A stretch of 7,651 nt of DNA from Methanobacteriota archaeon. GTDB lineage: Archaea; Thermoplasmatota; Poseidoniia; Poseidoniales; Poseidoniaceae. This document shows, piece after piece, positions 1 to 5,476 of the stretch (positions are counted from its first letter, which is position 1; each line of letters starts with the position of its first letter). Under the pieces are notes generated by a model. The model was not told where the DNA came from. It searched no databases and was given only the letters and a program-made list of their open reading frames with translations. The stretch lies in assembly GCA_002726845.1 (NCBI GenBank), contig PBSP01000069.1, positions 1-7,651 on the forward strand, written 5' to 3'. Position numbers and translations under genes: made by a program.

Positions 1-162
1 CCCGTTATCGTGCAACAAGGACAAATGATGGGTGGACAAATGATGGCAGGTCAAATGCCGATGCAACAAATGCCTGCACAACAGATGCCGATGCAACAAA
101 TGCCTGCACAACAAATGCCTGCCCAAACAACGGCTCAACCGTTTGAATACGAACAGAAGTGA
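1..162 (+). CDS. C-terminal end of a protein with a Gln/Met/Pro-rich repetitive tail (5' partial)
   Basis: An open frame runs from the left edge to a TGA at 160-162, giving the last 53 residues of a protein whose start lies outside the window. The visible part is low complexity: 16 Gln and 11 Met in 53 residues, arranged as GQMMGGQMMAG and then MPMQQMPAQQ repeats, ending in a short non-repetitive PFEYEQK. It must be disordered or linker-like; no folded domain is visible, so its function cannot be named. Tails of this kind are often appended to membrane-associated or scaffold proteins. Met-rich stretches can also bind copper, but there are no His or Cys residues here to support that. Its stop codon touches the stop codon of the convergent zinc-ribbon gene. 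The frame is trusted because the in-frame repeat is kept at codon level and ends exactly at the convergent gene. Confidence 0.75.
   Translation, partial: PVIVQQGQMMGGQMMAGQMPMQQMPAQQMPMQQMPAQQMPAQTTAQPFEYEQK
55..126 (+). repeat. 30-bp in-frame tandem repeat, two full copies plus a partial copy
   Basis: Units at 55-84 and 85-114 each encode MPMQQMPAQQ and are identical except for the last base (CAG versus CAA). A truncated unit, MPAQ, follows at 115-126. Because 30 is a multiple of three, gain or loss of a unit keeps the reading frame. The near identity at DNA level suggests recent duplication by slippage or unequal recombination. Confidence 0.9.
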
Positions 163-543
163 TTACTCCTCTTCGTCTTTGTAGAGCAAGATGTTGCATG
201 CGGGGCATGCAAACGATGTTGGGCGATCCCCATCAAGTTCGGTGATCGTTCCGCACGGTCCACAAAGAATGGTGGTCTTCTTCGGCTCGTCGATGGTGAC
301 GTCAACCCTGTACATGATACGGTTTGCATCTGGTAGTTGTTCTGCACTCGGTGTCCATGCTGCAATGTCCTGTTCGCTCATTGTGCGTTGACTTGAAGTG
401 CTCATTCCAATGAGGAACAGAAGAACCCCTGAGATTCCAATAACCGCTCCCATTGAAAGAATTCCTCCAACGGTCAGAAATGCTCCTGAAGCGATGCAAA
501 TCATGCCGGAAAGAATCAGATTCTCTCGCACGTTGCGAACCAC
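163..543 (-). CDS. Small membrane protein: two transmembrane helices plus a C-terminal zinc ribbon
   Basis: The chosen product is 126 residues. Two hydrophobic helices at about 10-27 and 29-47 are separated by a very short turn, giving a hairpin anchor. A polar linker leads to a C-terminal domain with two CxxC knuckles (CGPC at Cys94/97 and CPAC at Cys113/116), the classic spacing of a zinc ribbon, and the protein ends in DEEE. The hairpin suggests that both termini, including the ribbon, lie on the same side, most likely the cytoplasm. A GTG at 552 directly follows the upstream stop codon, but GTG at 543 is preferred because AGGTGA (549-554) sits 5 nt before it. The gene is probably translationally coupled to the aminotransferase upstream. 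No specific function can be assigned; the ribbon could bind a protein or nucleic acid, or be purely structural. Similar small anchored zinc ribbons are common in archaea. Confidence 0.82.
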   Translation of the reverse strand: MVRNVRENLILSGMICIASGAFLTVGGILSMGAVIGISGVLLFLIGMSTSSQRTMSEQDIAAWTPSAEQLPDANRIMYRVDVTIDEPKKTTILCGPCGTITELDGDRPTSFACPACNILLYKDEEE

Positions 544-548
544 GTTTC

Positions 549-554
549 TCACCT
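549..554 (-). promoter_or_regulatory. Shine-Dalgarno AGGTGA overlapping the upstream stop codon
   Basis: On the minus strand the sequence TAGGTGAGAAACGTG contains the aminotransferase stop (TAG, 555-553), an AGGTGA complementary to the archaeal 16S 3' tail, a 5-nt spacer and a GTG at 543. This decides the start of the zinc-ribbon gene in favour of 543 over 552 and implies stop-start translational coupling. Confidence 0.6.
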
Positions 555-1836
555 AGTTGAGGACGTTTGCGAGTGTTTGAGCAACCCGATCGATTCCATG
601 CAATGGCATCGCACACAATCCGATTCGAATGCCACCGCGAAGGGGTACAAGGTAGACGTGGTGCTGTGCGCAAGCCTCAGTGATGCTTTCTGGATTCTCA
701 TGTTCAAGCCATGCAAAGAATCCATCGTGTGTGGGATTGATAGGAACATCGTACTGCTTGCACGCTTTGACAAAAGCATCGCGTCGATCCGTTAGCAGAC
801 CTTGCAAGCGGTCGCGCTCTTCCGACCATGCCTGAGCAGTCTCCTCATCGCTGTGAAGTTGCGATGCTGCATGCTGGAGAACTCGTGGTGCAGCAGACCA
901 GGTTTGACGACCGGTTGTTCCAAAGATGTCACGCAATCTTTCGATAACGGATTGGTCGGGGTGAATTCCAATCAACGCTCCCGTGCGCAATCCGTATGCG
1001 GTGTGTGATTTGGAAAGTGACAGTGCGTATGTAATGAGAAAATTCTCTGGCCACGGTGTTCCATCATCCATGGTGTCCTTGATGGTTTGACCCCAACCAT
1101 GGGGCTCATTGGCATAAAGGCTGTATGCTGTATCGAGAAGAAGCGTATGACCAACATCCGGATGCTTTGAAGCGCTGGCCATCATGATGTCAAGAGCGGC
1201 TCTACGACCTTTTGGCGTCATGGTTAATCCGGTTGGGTTGTGCGCAGGATCGTTCAACCAAACCATGACTGTATTTTGCTTCTGAGCAAGTTCCTCAACG
1301 GTCTGTTCAAAGGCAGCATCAGCGAAGAACGGAAGTTCGTTTCCTTCGTCAGGAAGAAGTGGCCACGTCGCCATTTCCAAACCGCATCCAACGAGGAAAC
1401 CAGCATAAGGTCCCCAGTGACGCTCGCGTAGAAGAATTGCATCTCCACGCTCGCAGAGGTTGTTCGCCGCTAGGAAGAGGGCTCCTGAACCACCAGGTGT
1501 TGCTGTTGAAACAAAATGGAATCCAAGTTCTTCAAGTTCACTGCGGTGGTCGCCGAGTGCGAGGGATATGCTCAAATCGAGAAAATCCGGTAGTCCCTTC
1601 AATGGAGCGTAGGACGCGAACTCGACAGGGGGTGCCTTACGCAACATTTGGTCAACGACATCGTTGATTGCAAGGCTTCCATCATCCTCGAGAAGCAGTC
1701 CTGCAGTTCCGTTAATCGCATCATGACCGTCTTCCAAAGCCTGAAGATATCTCGCATACCATCCAAAAATTGTATCGTTTCCACGACGAGTTGAAGCGAG
1801 TGCATTAACAAGTGTAGCTCCGGCTGATTCGTCCAT
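553..1836 (-). CDS. PLP-dependent aminotransferase, fold type I, aspartate/aromatic aminotransferase-like
   Basis: The 427-residue product has the landmarks of a class I aminotransferase. GGSGA (115-119) is the cofactor phosphate loop. HWGPY holds Trp141, the expected PLP-stacking aromatic. AHNPTG contains the conserved Asn200. LLDTAY gives Asp235, which pairs with the pyridine nitrogen, and Tyr238. SLSKSHTAYGLRTG supplies the Schiff-base Lys276 and Arg284. GGIRIG near the end gives Arg404, the likely substrate alpha-carboxylate ligand. The layout, including the AHNPTG spacing, resembles the AspC/TyrB group (COG1448) more than the MalY or histidinol-phosphate groups. It probably moves amino groups between an amino acid and 2-oxoglutarate in the cytoplasm; the substrate cannot be read from sequence. 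ATG at 1836 is chosen because AGGTGG precedes it. The frame stays open to a TTG at 1923, but that codon lies inside the tRNA gene. It is slightly longer than the typical length of about 400 residues. Its stop codon is fused to the ribosome site of the zinc-ribbon gene. Confidence 0.92.
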   Translation of the reverse strand: MDESAGATLVNALASTRRGNDTIFGWYARYLQALEDGHDAINGTAGLLLEDDGSLAINDVVDQMLRKAPPVEFASYAPLKGLPDFLDLSISLALGDHRSELEELGFHFVSTATPGGSGALFLAANNLCERGDAILLRERHWGPYAGFLVGCGLEMATWPLLPDEGNELPFFADAAFEQTVEELAQKQNTVMVWLNDPAHNPTGLTMTPKGRRAALDIMMASASKHPDVGHTLLLDTAYSLYANEPHGWGQTIKDTMDDGTPWPENFLITYALSLSKSHTAYGLRTGALIGIHPDQSVIERLRDIFGTTGRQTWSAAPRVLQHAASQLHSDEETAQAWSEERDRLQGLLTDRRDAFVKACKQYDVPINPTHDGFFAWLEHENPESITEACAQHHVYLVPLRGGIRIGLCAMPLHGIDRVAQTLANVLN

Positions 1837-1854
1837 AACCCACCTAAGCGGGTT
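1837..1854 (-). promoter_or_regulatory. Ribosome-binding site of the aminotransferase gene, within a small inverted repeat
   Basis: On the minus strand AGGTGG (1845-1840) lies 3 nt before the ATG at 1836 and fixes that start. It is flanked by AACCC (1854-1850) and GGGTT (1841-1837), a possible 5-bp stem with an 8-nt loop holding the start of the AGGTGG. The ribosome-site call is solid. A regulatory hairpin is only a possibility because the stem is short. Confidence 0.5.
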
Positions 1855-1918
1855 TCCCTCTTGACTTTGTGGGGTTGAACCGTTTCCTTCATGAAGTGGA
1901 TGAGAATGGAACGACAAG
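1855..1918. promoter_or_regulatory. Divergent spacer between the aminotransferase and tRNA-Thr, with a 10-bp palindrome
   Basis: Both flanking genes point outward, so this short stretch must carry their promoters. I see no convincing TATA box in either direction. A perfect 10-bp palindrome CTTCATGAAG lies at 1887-1896, near the middle, and could be an operator or core-promoter element; a site this short also arises by chance. Confidence 0.35.
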
Positions 1919-1994
1919 GCCAACGTAGCATAGCTGGTAGTGCGCCTGATTTGTAATCAGGCGGTCGGGGGTTCGAGTCCCTCCGTTGGCTCCA
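1919..1994 (+). tRNA. tRNA-Thr (anticodon UGU)
   Basis: A complete cloverleaf can be drawn. The acceptor stem is GCCAACG (1919-1925) with CGTTGGC (1984-1990), all seven pairs Watson-Crick. The D arm is GCAT/GTGC (one U-G pair) with an AGCTGGTA loop. The anticodon stem CCTGA/TCAGG encloses TTTGTAA, giving anticodon TGT at 1952-1954, which reads ACA (Thr). The variable loop is 5 nt. The T arm is GGGGG/CCCTC with loop TTCGAGT. The discriminator is T1991 and CCA is encoded at 1992-1994. There is no intron. folD starts 50 nt downstream with no clear promoter between, so the two may share a transcript. Confidence 0.97.
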
Positions 1995-2044
1995 CCAACC
2001 CATCGAACAAGAACGCTCAAACCGTTGAAGCGTCTGGTTGCATC

Positions 2045-2914
2045 ATGAGCGCTGCTCGTCTCGATGGAAAAGCATGTGCTGAAGACCTAGAACAGCGTCT
2101 TAAACAACGCATTGCAGAGTGTTTGGTTCAGCCACATCTTGCTGTAATCATTGTCGGTGATGACCCTGCTTCTCACGTTTATGTCAACAACAAGATCCGC
2201 TCCTGCGAACGTCTAGGTATTCGTTCCACACACATTGAATTGCCAGAGGATACCGATGAATCCGTTGTTGCTGAGCACATACGTTCCATGAACGCGCAAG
2301 AAGATCTGCATGGGATTTTGATACAATCTCCGTTACCGAATCATATGGATGAGGAATCGTTGACAGAGTTGATTGATCCGCGAAAAGACGTTGATGGATT
2401 TCATCCAGTCAATCTCGGTCGCTTGGTTCAAGGACGCAGCGATGGAATGGTGCCTTGTACGCCTTCAGGCGTCATGGAAATGCTGCGATGGGCCAATGTT
2501 GACTTACGCGGGAAAAAAGCTGTGGTGTTGGGTCGTTCGTTCAACGTAGGTATGCCGCAAGCTCTGTTGTTGGCCGCTCGTGGAGCGGATGCAACGGTTA
2601 CAGTTGTTCACTCGCGCACGAACAACCCACAAGCAGAATGTCTCCAAGCAGATGTGCTGGTAGCGGCCGTTGGCAGACCTGAAATGGTCAAACCCGATTG
2701 GGTAAAAGAAGGCGCTGTCGTTGTCGATGTTGGCATCAACCGCGTAGAGGATTCAACGAGAGAACGTGGCTGGAGACTTGCCGGTGATGTTCATCCTGAT
2801 GTTGCATCGGTTGCCTCACTCGTATCACCAGTCCCTGGTGGTGTTGGTCCGATGACGGTTGCTATGTTGATGGCAAATACGGTCACAGCTGCTGAACAAT
2901 TAACCCTGTCTTGA
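2045..2914 (+). CDS. folD: Bifunctional methylenetetrahydrofolate dehydrogenase / methenyltetrahydrofolate cyclohydrolase FolD
   Basis: The 289-residue product has the family's usual length and both signatures. It converts 5,10-methylene-THF to 5,10-methenyl-THF with NAD(P)+ and then hydrolyses that to 10-formyl-THF, feeding purine synthesis and one-carbon pools in the cytosol. YVNNKIRSCERLGI contains Tyr46 and Lys50, and the later Gln94 (ILIQSPLP) and Asp117 (KDVDGFHPVN) keep the spacing of the E. coli catalytic residues Lys54, Gln98 and Asp121. The Rossmann half follows: VVLGRSFNVGMPQALLL (160-176), DVLVAAVGRP, VVVDVGIN (226-232) and the C-terminal SPVPGGVGPMTVAML. ATG at 2045 is preferred. 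The frame is open further upstream only because it reads through the tRNA-Thr gene, and residues before 2045 have no family counterpart. No strong Shine-Dalgarno precedes this ATG. The next gene begins within about 10 bp, suggesting an operon. Confidence 0.97.
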   Translation: MSAARLDGKACAEDLEQRLKQRIAECLVQPHLAVIIVGDDPASHVYVNNKIRSCERLGIRSTHIELPEDTDESVVAEHIRSMNAQEDLHGILIQSPLPNHMDEESLTELIDPRKDVDGFHPVNLGRLVQGRSDGMVPCTPSGVMEMLRWANVDLRGKKAVVLGRSFNVGMPQALLLAARGADATVTVVHSRTNNPQAECLQADVLVAAVGRPEMVKPDWVKEGAVVVDVGINRVEDSTRERGWRLAGDVHPDVASVASLVSPVPGGVGPMTVAMLMANTVTAAEQLTLS

Positions 2915-2924
2915 TGTGATTGAA

Positions 2925-3743
2925 ATGGAGCAACGTGCACCTCGTACTGCAGCGTTTGCAACCACAGTGGCGACGATGTCTCTCATTGGTTTACTCGGAA
3001 ACGCATTTCTTGGAAAATACCCCGGTCATGCAGGTGAGCGTGTCTTGCTCGTTCCTTTGTTTAACGGCTTTCTTTCAGGTTCAGAGCAAAACTTCTGGGC
3101 GTCGACAGGATGGTCACTTCAGGAATGGATTTGGCTTTCATTGACCGTTTGTCTCGGATTGCTTGCAGTTTGGGGACGAACCGAGCGTCAAGTACCTGAA
3201 CTTCCGAGCAACCGTAGTGTTGCTGAACAGCTTGCTGATTTCGAATCGAGAGAAACCGTTGTTGGAGTCCGTCAATCCGCATCATCTGCACAAGCTACGT
3301 CAAGCATCATCTCTTCCATTCTTGGTGAAAGCACATCCGTTGATGTGAAGCAAGTGGAATCCGCACAAGCTCTCCTGTCAAGCGGTGAATTGGGTCGTAA
3401 TACTGCAACGACGGTATCCGACCGCAACACCACCATCGAATCGAGGACATTTGAATCCGATGTGCATCCGCAATCAGAAGAAGAAGTGGTTCAGGAGAAT
3501 CGTGATTTTGTCACCAACGGCCCATCGCATGTCCCACTACCCGATGCGATCAACGCGGAAACACCAATGCAACAATCGGTTGAAGCGTTTGTTTCCGATG
3601 GACCTGCACATGTCCCTCTTCCCGAGTTGCCTCAACTGGGTGACGATGGTCCATCAGATGTCCCAGACATGCTTGATTTGGATGATTTGTTTGAAGCAAA
3701 TGAACGTGTTCCAGACATGCCTGACTTGGATGATTTGTTTTGA
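2925..3743 (+). CDS. Two-helix membrane protein with a long acidic, repeat-bearing disordered tail
   Basis: I do not recognise a family. The 272-residue product has two hydrophobic segments, at about 9-30 and 65-84, joined by a roughly 35-residue loop rich in aromatic residues and Gly. A tail of about 185 residues, rich in Ser, Glu, Asp, Gln and Val, follows and is probably disordered. The tail contains GPSHVPLPD (199-207), GPAHVPLPE (226-234), GPSDVPDM (242-249) and two copies of an eleven-residue motif, VPDMLDLDDLF (246-256) and VPDMPDLDDLF (262-272), the second being the extreme C terminus. Such a tail looks like a set of short binding motifs presented by a membrane anchor, probably to a cytoplasmic partner. 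ATG at 2925 is preferred since GTGAT (2916-2920) resembles the end of a Shine-Dalgarno 4 nt before it; GTG at 2916 is the alternative. It is tightly spaced after folD and 28 bp before the PHP gene, so co-transcription is likely. Confidence 0.8.
   Translation: MEQRAPRTAAFATTVATMSLIGLLGNAFLGKYPGHAGERVLLVPLFNGFLSGSEQNFWASTGWSLQEWIWLSLTVCLGLLAVWGRTERQVPELPSNRSVAEQLADFESRETVVGVRQSASSAQATSSIISSILGESTSVDVKQVESAQALLSSGELGRNTATTVSDRNTTIESRTFESDVHPQSEEEVVQENRDFVTNGPSHVPLPDAINAETPMQQSVEAFVSDGPAHVPLPELPQLGDDGPSDVPDMLDLDDLFEANERVPDMPDLDDLF
3507..3626 (+). repeat. Diverged in-frame repeat encoding FVxxGPxHVPLP
   Basis: Codons at 3507-3545 encode FVTNGPSHVPLPD and codons at 3588-3626 encode FVSDGPAHVPLPE, spaced 27 residues apart. 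The protein pattern is well kept while many third positions differ, which suggests an older duplication maintained by selection on the peptide. A shorter echo, GPSDVP, follows. Confidence 0.7.
3660..3740 (+). repeat. Duplicated C-terminal motif VPDMxDLDDLF, 48-bp period
   Basis: Copies at 3660-3692 and 3708-3740 encode VPDMLDLDDLF and VPDMPDLDDLF, separated by EANER. The DNA copies differ at only a few positions, so this duplication is probably younger than the GPxHVPLP repeats before it. The second copy abuts the stop codon, leaving the motif as a free C terminus. Confidence 0.85.
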
Positions 3744-3750
3744 AATCAAG

Positions 3751-3758
3751 AGGAGAGG
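3751..3758 (+). promoter_or_regulatory. Purine-rich Shine-Dalgarno candidate AGGAGAGG before the PHP gene
   Basis: AGGAGAGG lies 13 nt before GTG 3772, longer than an ideal spacing, and 28 nt before ATG 3787. A second, weaker AAGG (3766-3769) is too close to the GTG. The start of the PHP gene therefore stays open between 3772 and 3787/3790. Confidence 0.4.
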
Positions 3759-3771
3759 TTGAAAAAAGGTA

Positions 3772-4668
3772 GTGGTTGGTATTGGTATGATGTGGAGTTC
3801 CTCATTCGACTTGCACTGCCACACCACGCACAGCGATGGTGCGCTTTCTGTAGAGGAACTTGCTGATGCAATGGCAATGCAACAGGTCCGCGTGTGGTCG
3901 ATAACCGACCACGATACAATCGCAAGTTGGGACGAGGCTAAAGTTGCCGCAAAAAAACACAACATGAGGTTCATCCCAGGCGTTGAGTTAACTTGTGATG
4001 TTGGCTTGCCGTCAGATGAAGACGTACTCAAAACGAAGGGTTTGAGCAGAGCAGCCTCCTCATGGCATCTTCTCGCATACTTCCCTTACGATCCAATACC
4101 AGAAGGTTTGGAAAAATTCTGCGAATGGCTTTCACCGTTGCGAGACGATCGTGTACCAAGGATGCTCGAGATGATTGACAAAGTCAACGGTTTTGGAATG
4201 CCTCTCAATCCAGATGACGTCCTGTCTAGGGCTGAAGGAAGCGTCGGGAGGCCGCATCTTGCAGAGGCAATGGTTGATGCTGGTCATGTCGAATCCGTAA
4301 ACGAGGCTTTTGAGAAATGGATTGGTGACGGAAGGCCATGCAATGTTGAGCGGCCAAAACCTTCGATTGCTGATGTTACCGCACTTGTCCATGCTGCTGG
4401 CGGAATAACATCCCTTGCTCATCCTCGATACTATGGAGTTGATTATGAAACCCTTATCCAGCATCTGAAAGCATCAGGAGTTGATGCTGTTGAGGCCTTC
4501 CACCGAAGTCATACGGATGACGACCGTCATCGACTCTGGAATCTTGCAAAGCACTACGGTCTTGGTGTAACCGTTGGTTCGGATTTTCACTCGTTTGAGC
4601 GAGGCCATCGACCAGGAAACATGCCCGTCGTAGTCAAGAATTTGCCCGAACTGATCGCCTCGGAATGA
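3772..4668 (+). CDS. PHP-domain metal-dependent phosphoesterase, TrpH/YciV-like
   Basis: The 298-residue product has the full PHP (polymerase and histidinol phosphatase) metal-binding set: DLHCHTTHSDG (His15, His17, Asp22), ITDHDT (His47), PGVELT (Glu72), WHLLAY (His99), GRPHLAEAM (159-167), LAHPRYY (His217) and GSDFH (Asp271, His273). The GRPH block and the roughly 290-residue length match the TrpH/YciV group (COG0613). Its bacterial members hydrolyse 3',5'-nucleoside bisphosphates and act as 5'-3' exonucleases on short RNAs. A cytoplasmic role in RNA-end or nucleotide turnover is the likely assignment; substrate is inferred from family only. GTG at 3772 is used. The tandem ATGs at 3787 and 3790 would remove only 5-6 residues and leave the motif start intact. 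It is 28 bp after the tail protein, and its last 11 codons overlap the 3' end of the convergent tatC. Confidence 0.92.
   Translation: MVGIGMMWSSSFDLHCHTTHSDGALSVEELADAMAMQQVRVWSITDHDTIASWDEAKVAAKKHNMRFIPGVELTCDVGLPSDEDVLKTKGLSRAASSWHLLAYFPYDPIPEGLEKFCEWLSPLRDDRVPRMLEMIDKVNGFGMPLNPDDVLSRAEGSVGRPHLAEAMVDAGHVESVNEAFEKWIGDGRPCNVERPKPSIADVTALVHAAGGITSLAHPRYYGVDYETLIQHLKASGVDAVEAFHRSHTDDDRHRLWNLAKHYGLGVTVGSDFHSFERGHRPGNMPVVVKNLPELIASE
4634..4668. other. 35-bp tail-to-tail overlap of the PHP and tatC coding regions
   Basis: The last codons of the plus-strand PHP gene (TGA at 4666-4668) and of the minus-strand tatC (TGA complementary to 4634-4636) share this stretch. It encodes KNLPELIASE one way and VIPRRSVRANS the other. 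No independent terminator can lie between the genes, so their transcripts must overlap in antisense at the 3' ends. Confidence 0.85.
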
Positions 4669-5446
4669 CTCGATGCAACACCAACGAAATTTCAAACAGC
4701 AGAATGACCGGTAGGGATACCAAGAAAAGTGACAGCGGATCCGGAGGCGAGAAAATTGCTCCCATTACAAATGCAGCAAACCAGATGTGTTTGCGGTACA
4801 CGGTCAGTTGTTTTTCATCGACCATGCCCACGCGTAACGCCAGTAATGTGACGACAGGTGCTTGAAATCCAATAGCGCTGGCAATGCACAAGTTGAGGAT
4901 GAATCCAACATAGGCTCCAAGCTTCCAGTTGGGTTCTAATCCTGCCTGCTTTGCATCGGTGCTGAGATATTCAAACAACATCGGCGTCAGCAATTCCCAT
5001 GCATATAAAATTCCGAAAAGGGCAAGCATGAGGCTTGAAATCACCGAGAAAACGAAGGAAAAGCCCGGTCTTGGTAGTCGGAGATTCAACTCGTTGAATC
5101 GTTCGATGACGACGGGATGACGTACTCCTCGGAGTGTGGTTTCACCGATTAAAAACAACAAAGCAAGCAGCAATCCGAAACTTGCCGAAAGCTGTATTTG
5201 TAGCATTAGAAATTCTACGGGCGATGTGACAATGACATCAACATTATTTGGTGCTTGATCGACCAACCACGCCACGATTGACTTTGCAATAGGGAACCCA
5301 ACGACAAGCCCGGTAAGAAACAGGCCAAACAACACCATTGCCCGTTTTCTCAAATGTGCACGAGCTGAATTCAACAGTTGTCCGCCAGGTGAATCCATCA
5401 ATTCAGAGACGGCCTCTTCCAACGATGGTGAGGACGCCATGTTCAT
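4634..5446 (-). CDS. tatC: Twin-arginine translocase subunit TatC
   Basis: TatC is the multi-spanning membrane subunit that recognises twin-arginine signal peptides and starts export of folded proteins. The 270-residue product has about six helices (near 37-55, 82-101, 130-150, 178-196, 220-236 and 238-258). The strongest support is the C-terminal block: a conserved Arg218 before helix five, then GAIFSPPDPLSLFLVSLPV and LLFEISL, matching the family's TPPD...P...LYE pattern. SPVEFLMLQIQLSASFG (75-91) matches the first periplasmic loop and second helix. The N-terminal half is divergent: where most TatC proteins have HLxELRxR this one has AHLRKR, and the conserved segment after helix two is poorly matched. 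The N-terminal region is about 35 residues and acidic. ATG 5446 is used; ATG 5440 is equally possible and neither has a clear Shine-Dalgarno. No tatA is visible. It lies 30 bp downstream of the PAP2-like gene, so the two may be co-transcribed. Confidence 0.88.
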   Translation of the reverse strand: MNMASSPSLEEAVSELMDSPGGQLLNSARAHLRKRAMVLFGLFLTGLVVGFPIAKSIVAWLVDQAPNNVDVIVTSPVEFLMLQIQLSASFGLLLALLFLIGETTLRGVRHPVVIERFNELNLRLPRPGFSFVFSVISSLMLALFGILYAWELLTPMLFEYLSTDAKQAGLEPNWKLGAYVGFILNLCIASAIGFQAPVVTLLALRVGMVDEKQLTVYRKHIWFAAFVMGAIFSPPDPLSLFLVSLPVILLFEISLVLHRVIPRRSVRANS

Positions 5447-5476
5447 CGCAAGGGTTGGTTCTCAAAAAGTACATGC

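Noticed and set aside
1837..1923. Upstream extension of the aminotransferase frame to a TTG
   Set aside because: The TTG overlaps the tRNA acceptor stem, and a good ribosome site exists before ATG 1836.
1992..1997. CCACCA directly after the tRNA discriminator
   Set aside because: CCACCA tagging marks unstable tRNAs that usually begin with GG; this tRNA begins GC with a perfect acceptor stem, so the second CCA is most likely chance genomic sequence.
1599..2003. Minus-strand open frame of 134 codons, beginning with RRDSNPRPPDYKSG-type sequence
   Set aside because: Its start is a translation of the tRNA-Thr gene, a well-known spurious pattern, and the rest is antisense or out of frame within the aminotransferase gene.
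1940..2044. Upstream extension of the folD frame
   Set aside because: It reads through the tRNA body and encodes residues with no counterpart in FolD; ATG 2045 gives the normal family length.
3385..3762. Alternative plus-strand open frame over the tail protein
   Set aside because: The overlapping frame with in-frame repeats ending at a stop codon is the better one; this frame encodes no consistent repeat or domain.
5464..5468. TTTTT on the minus strand between the PAP2-like gene and tatC, as a terminator
   Set aside because: Only five T residues with no stem and within a 30-bp spacer; too weak to call over simple co-transcription.
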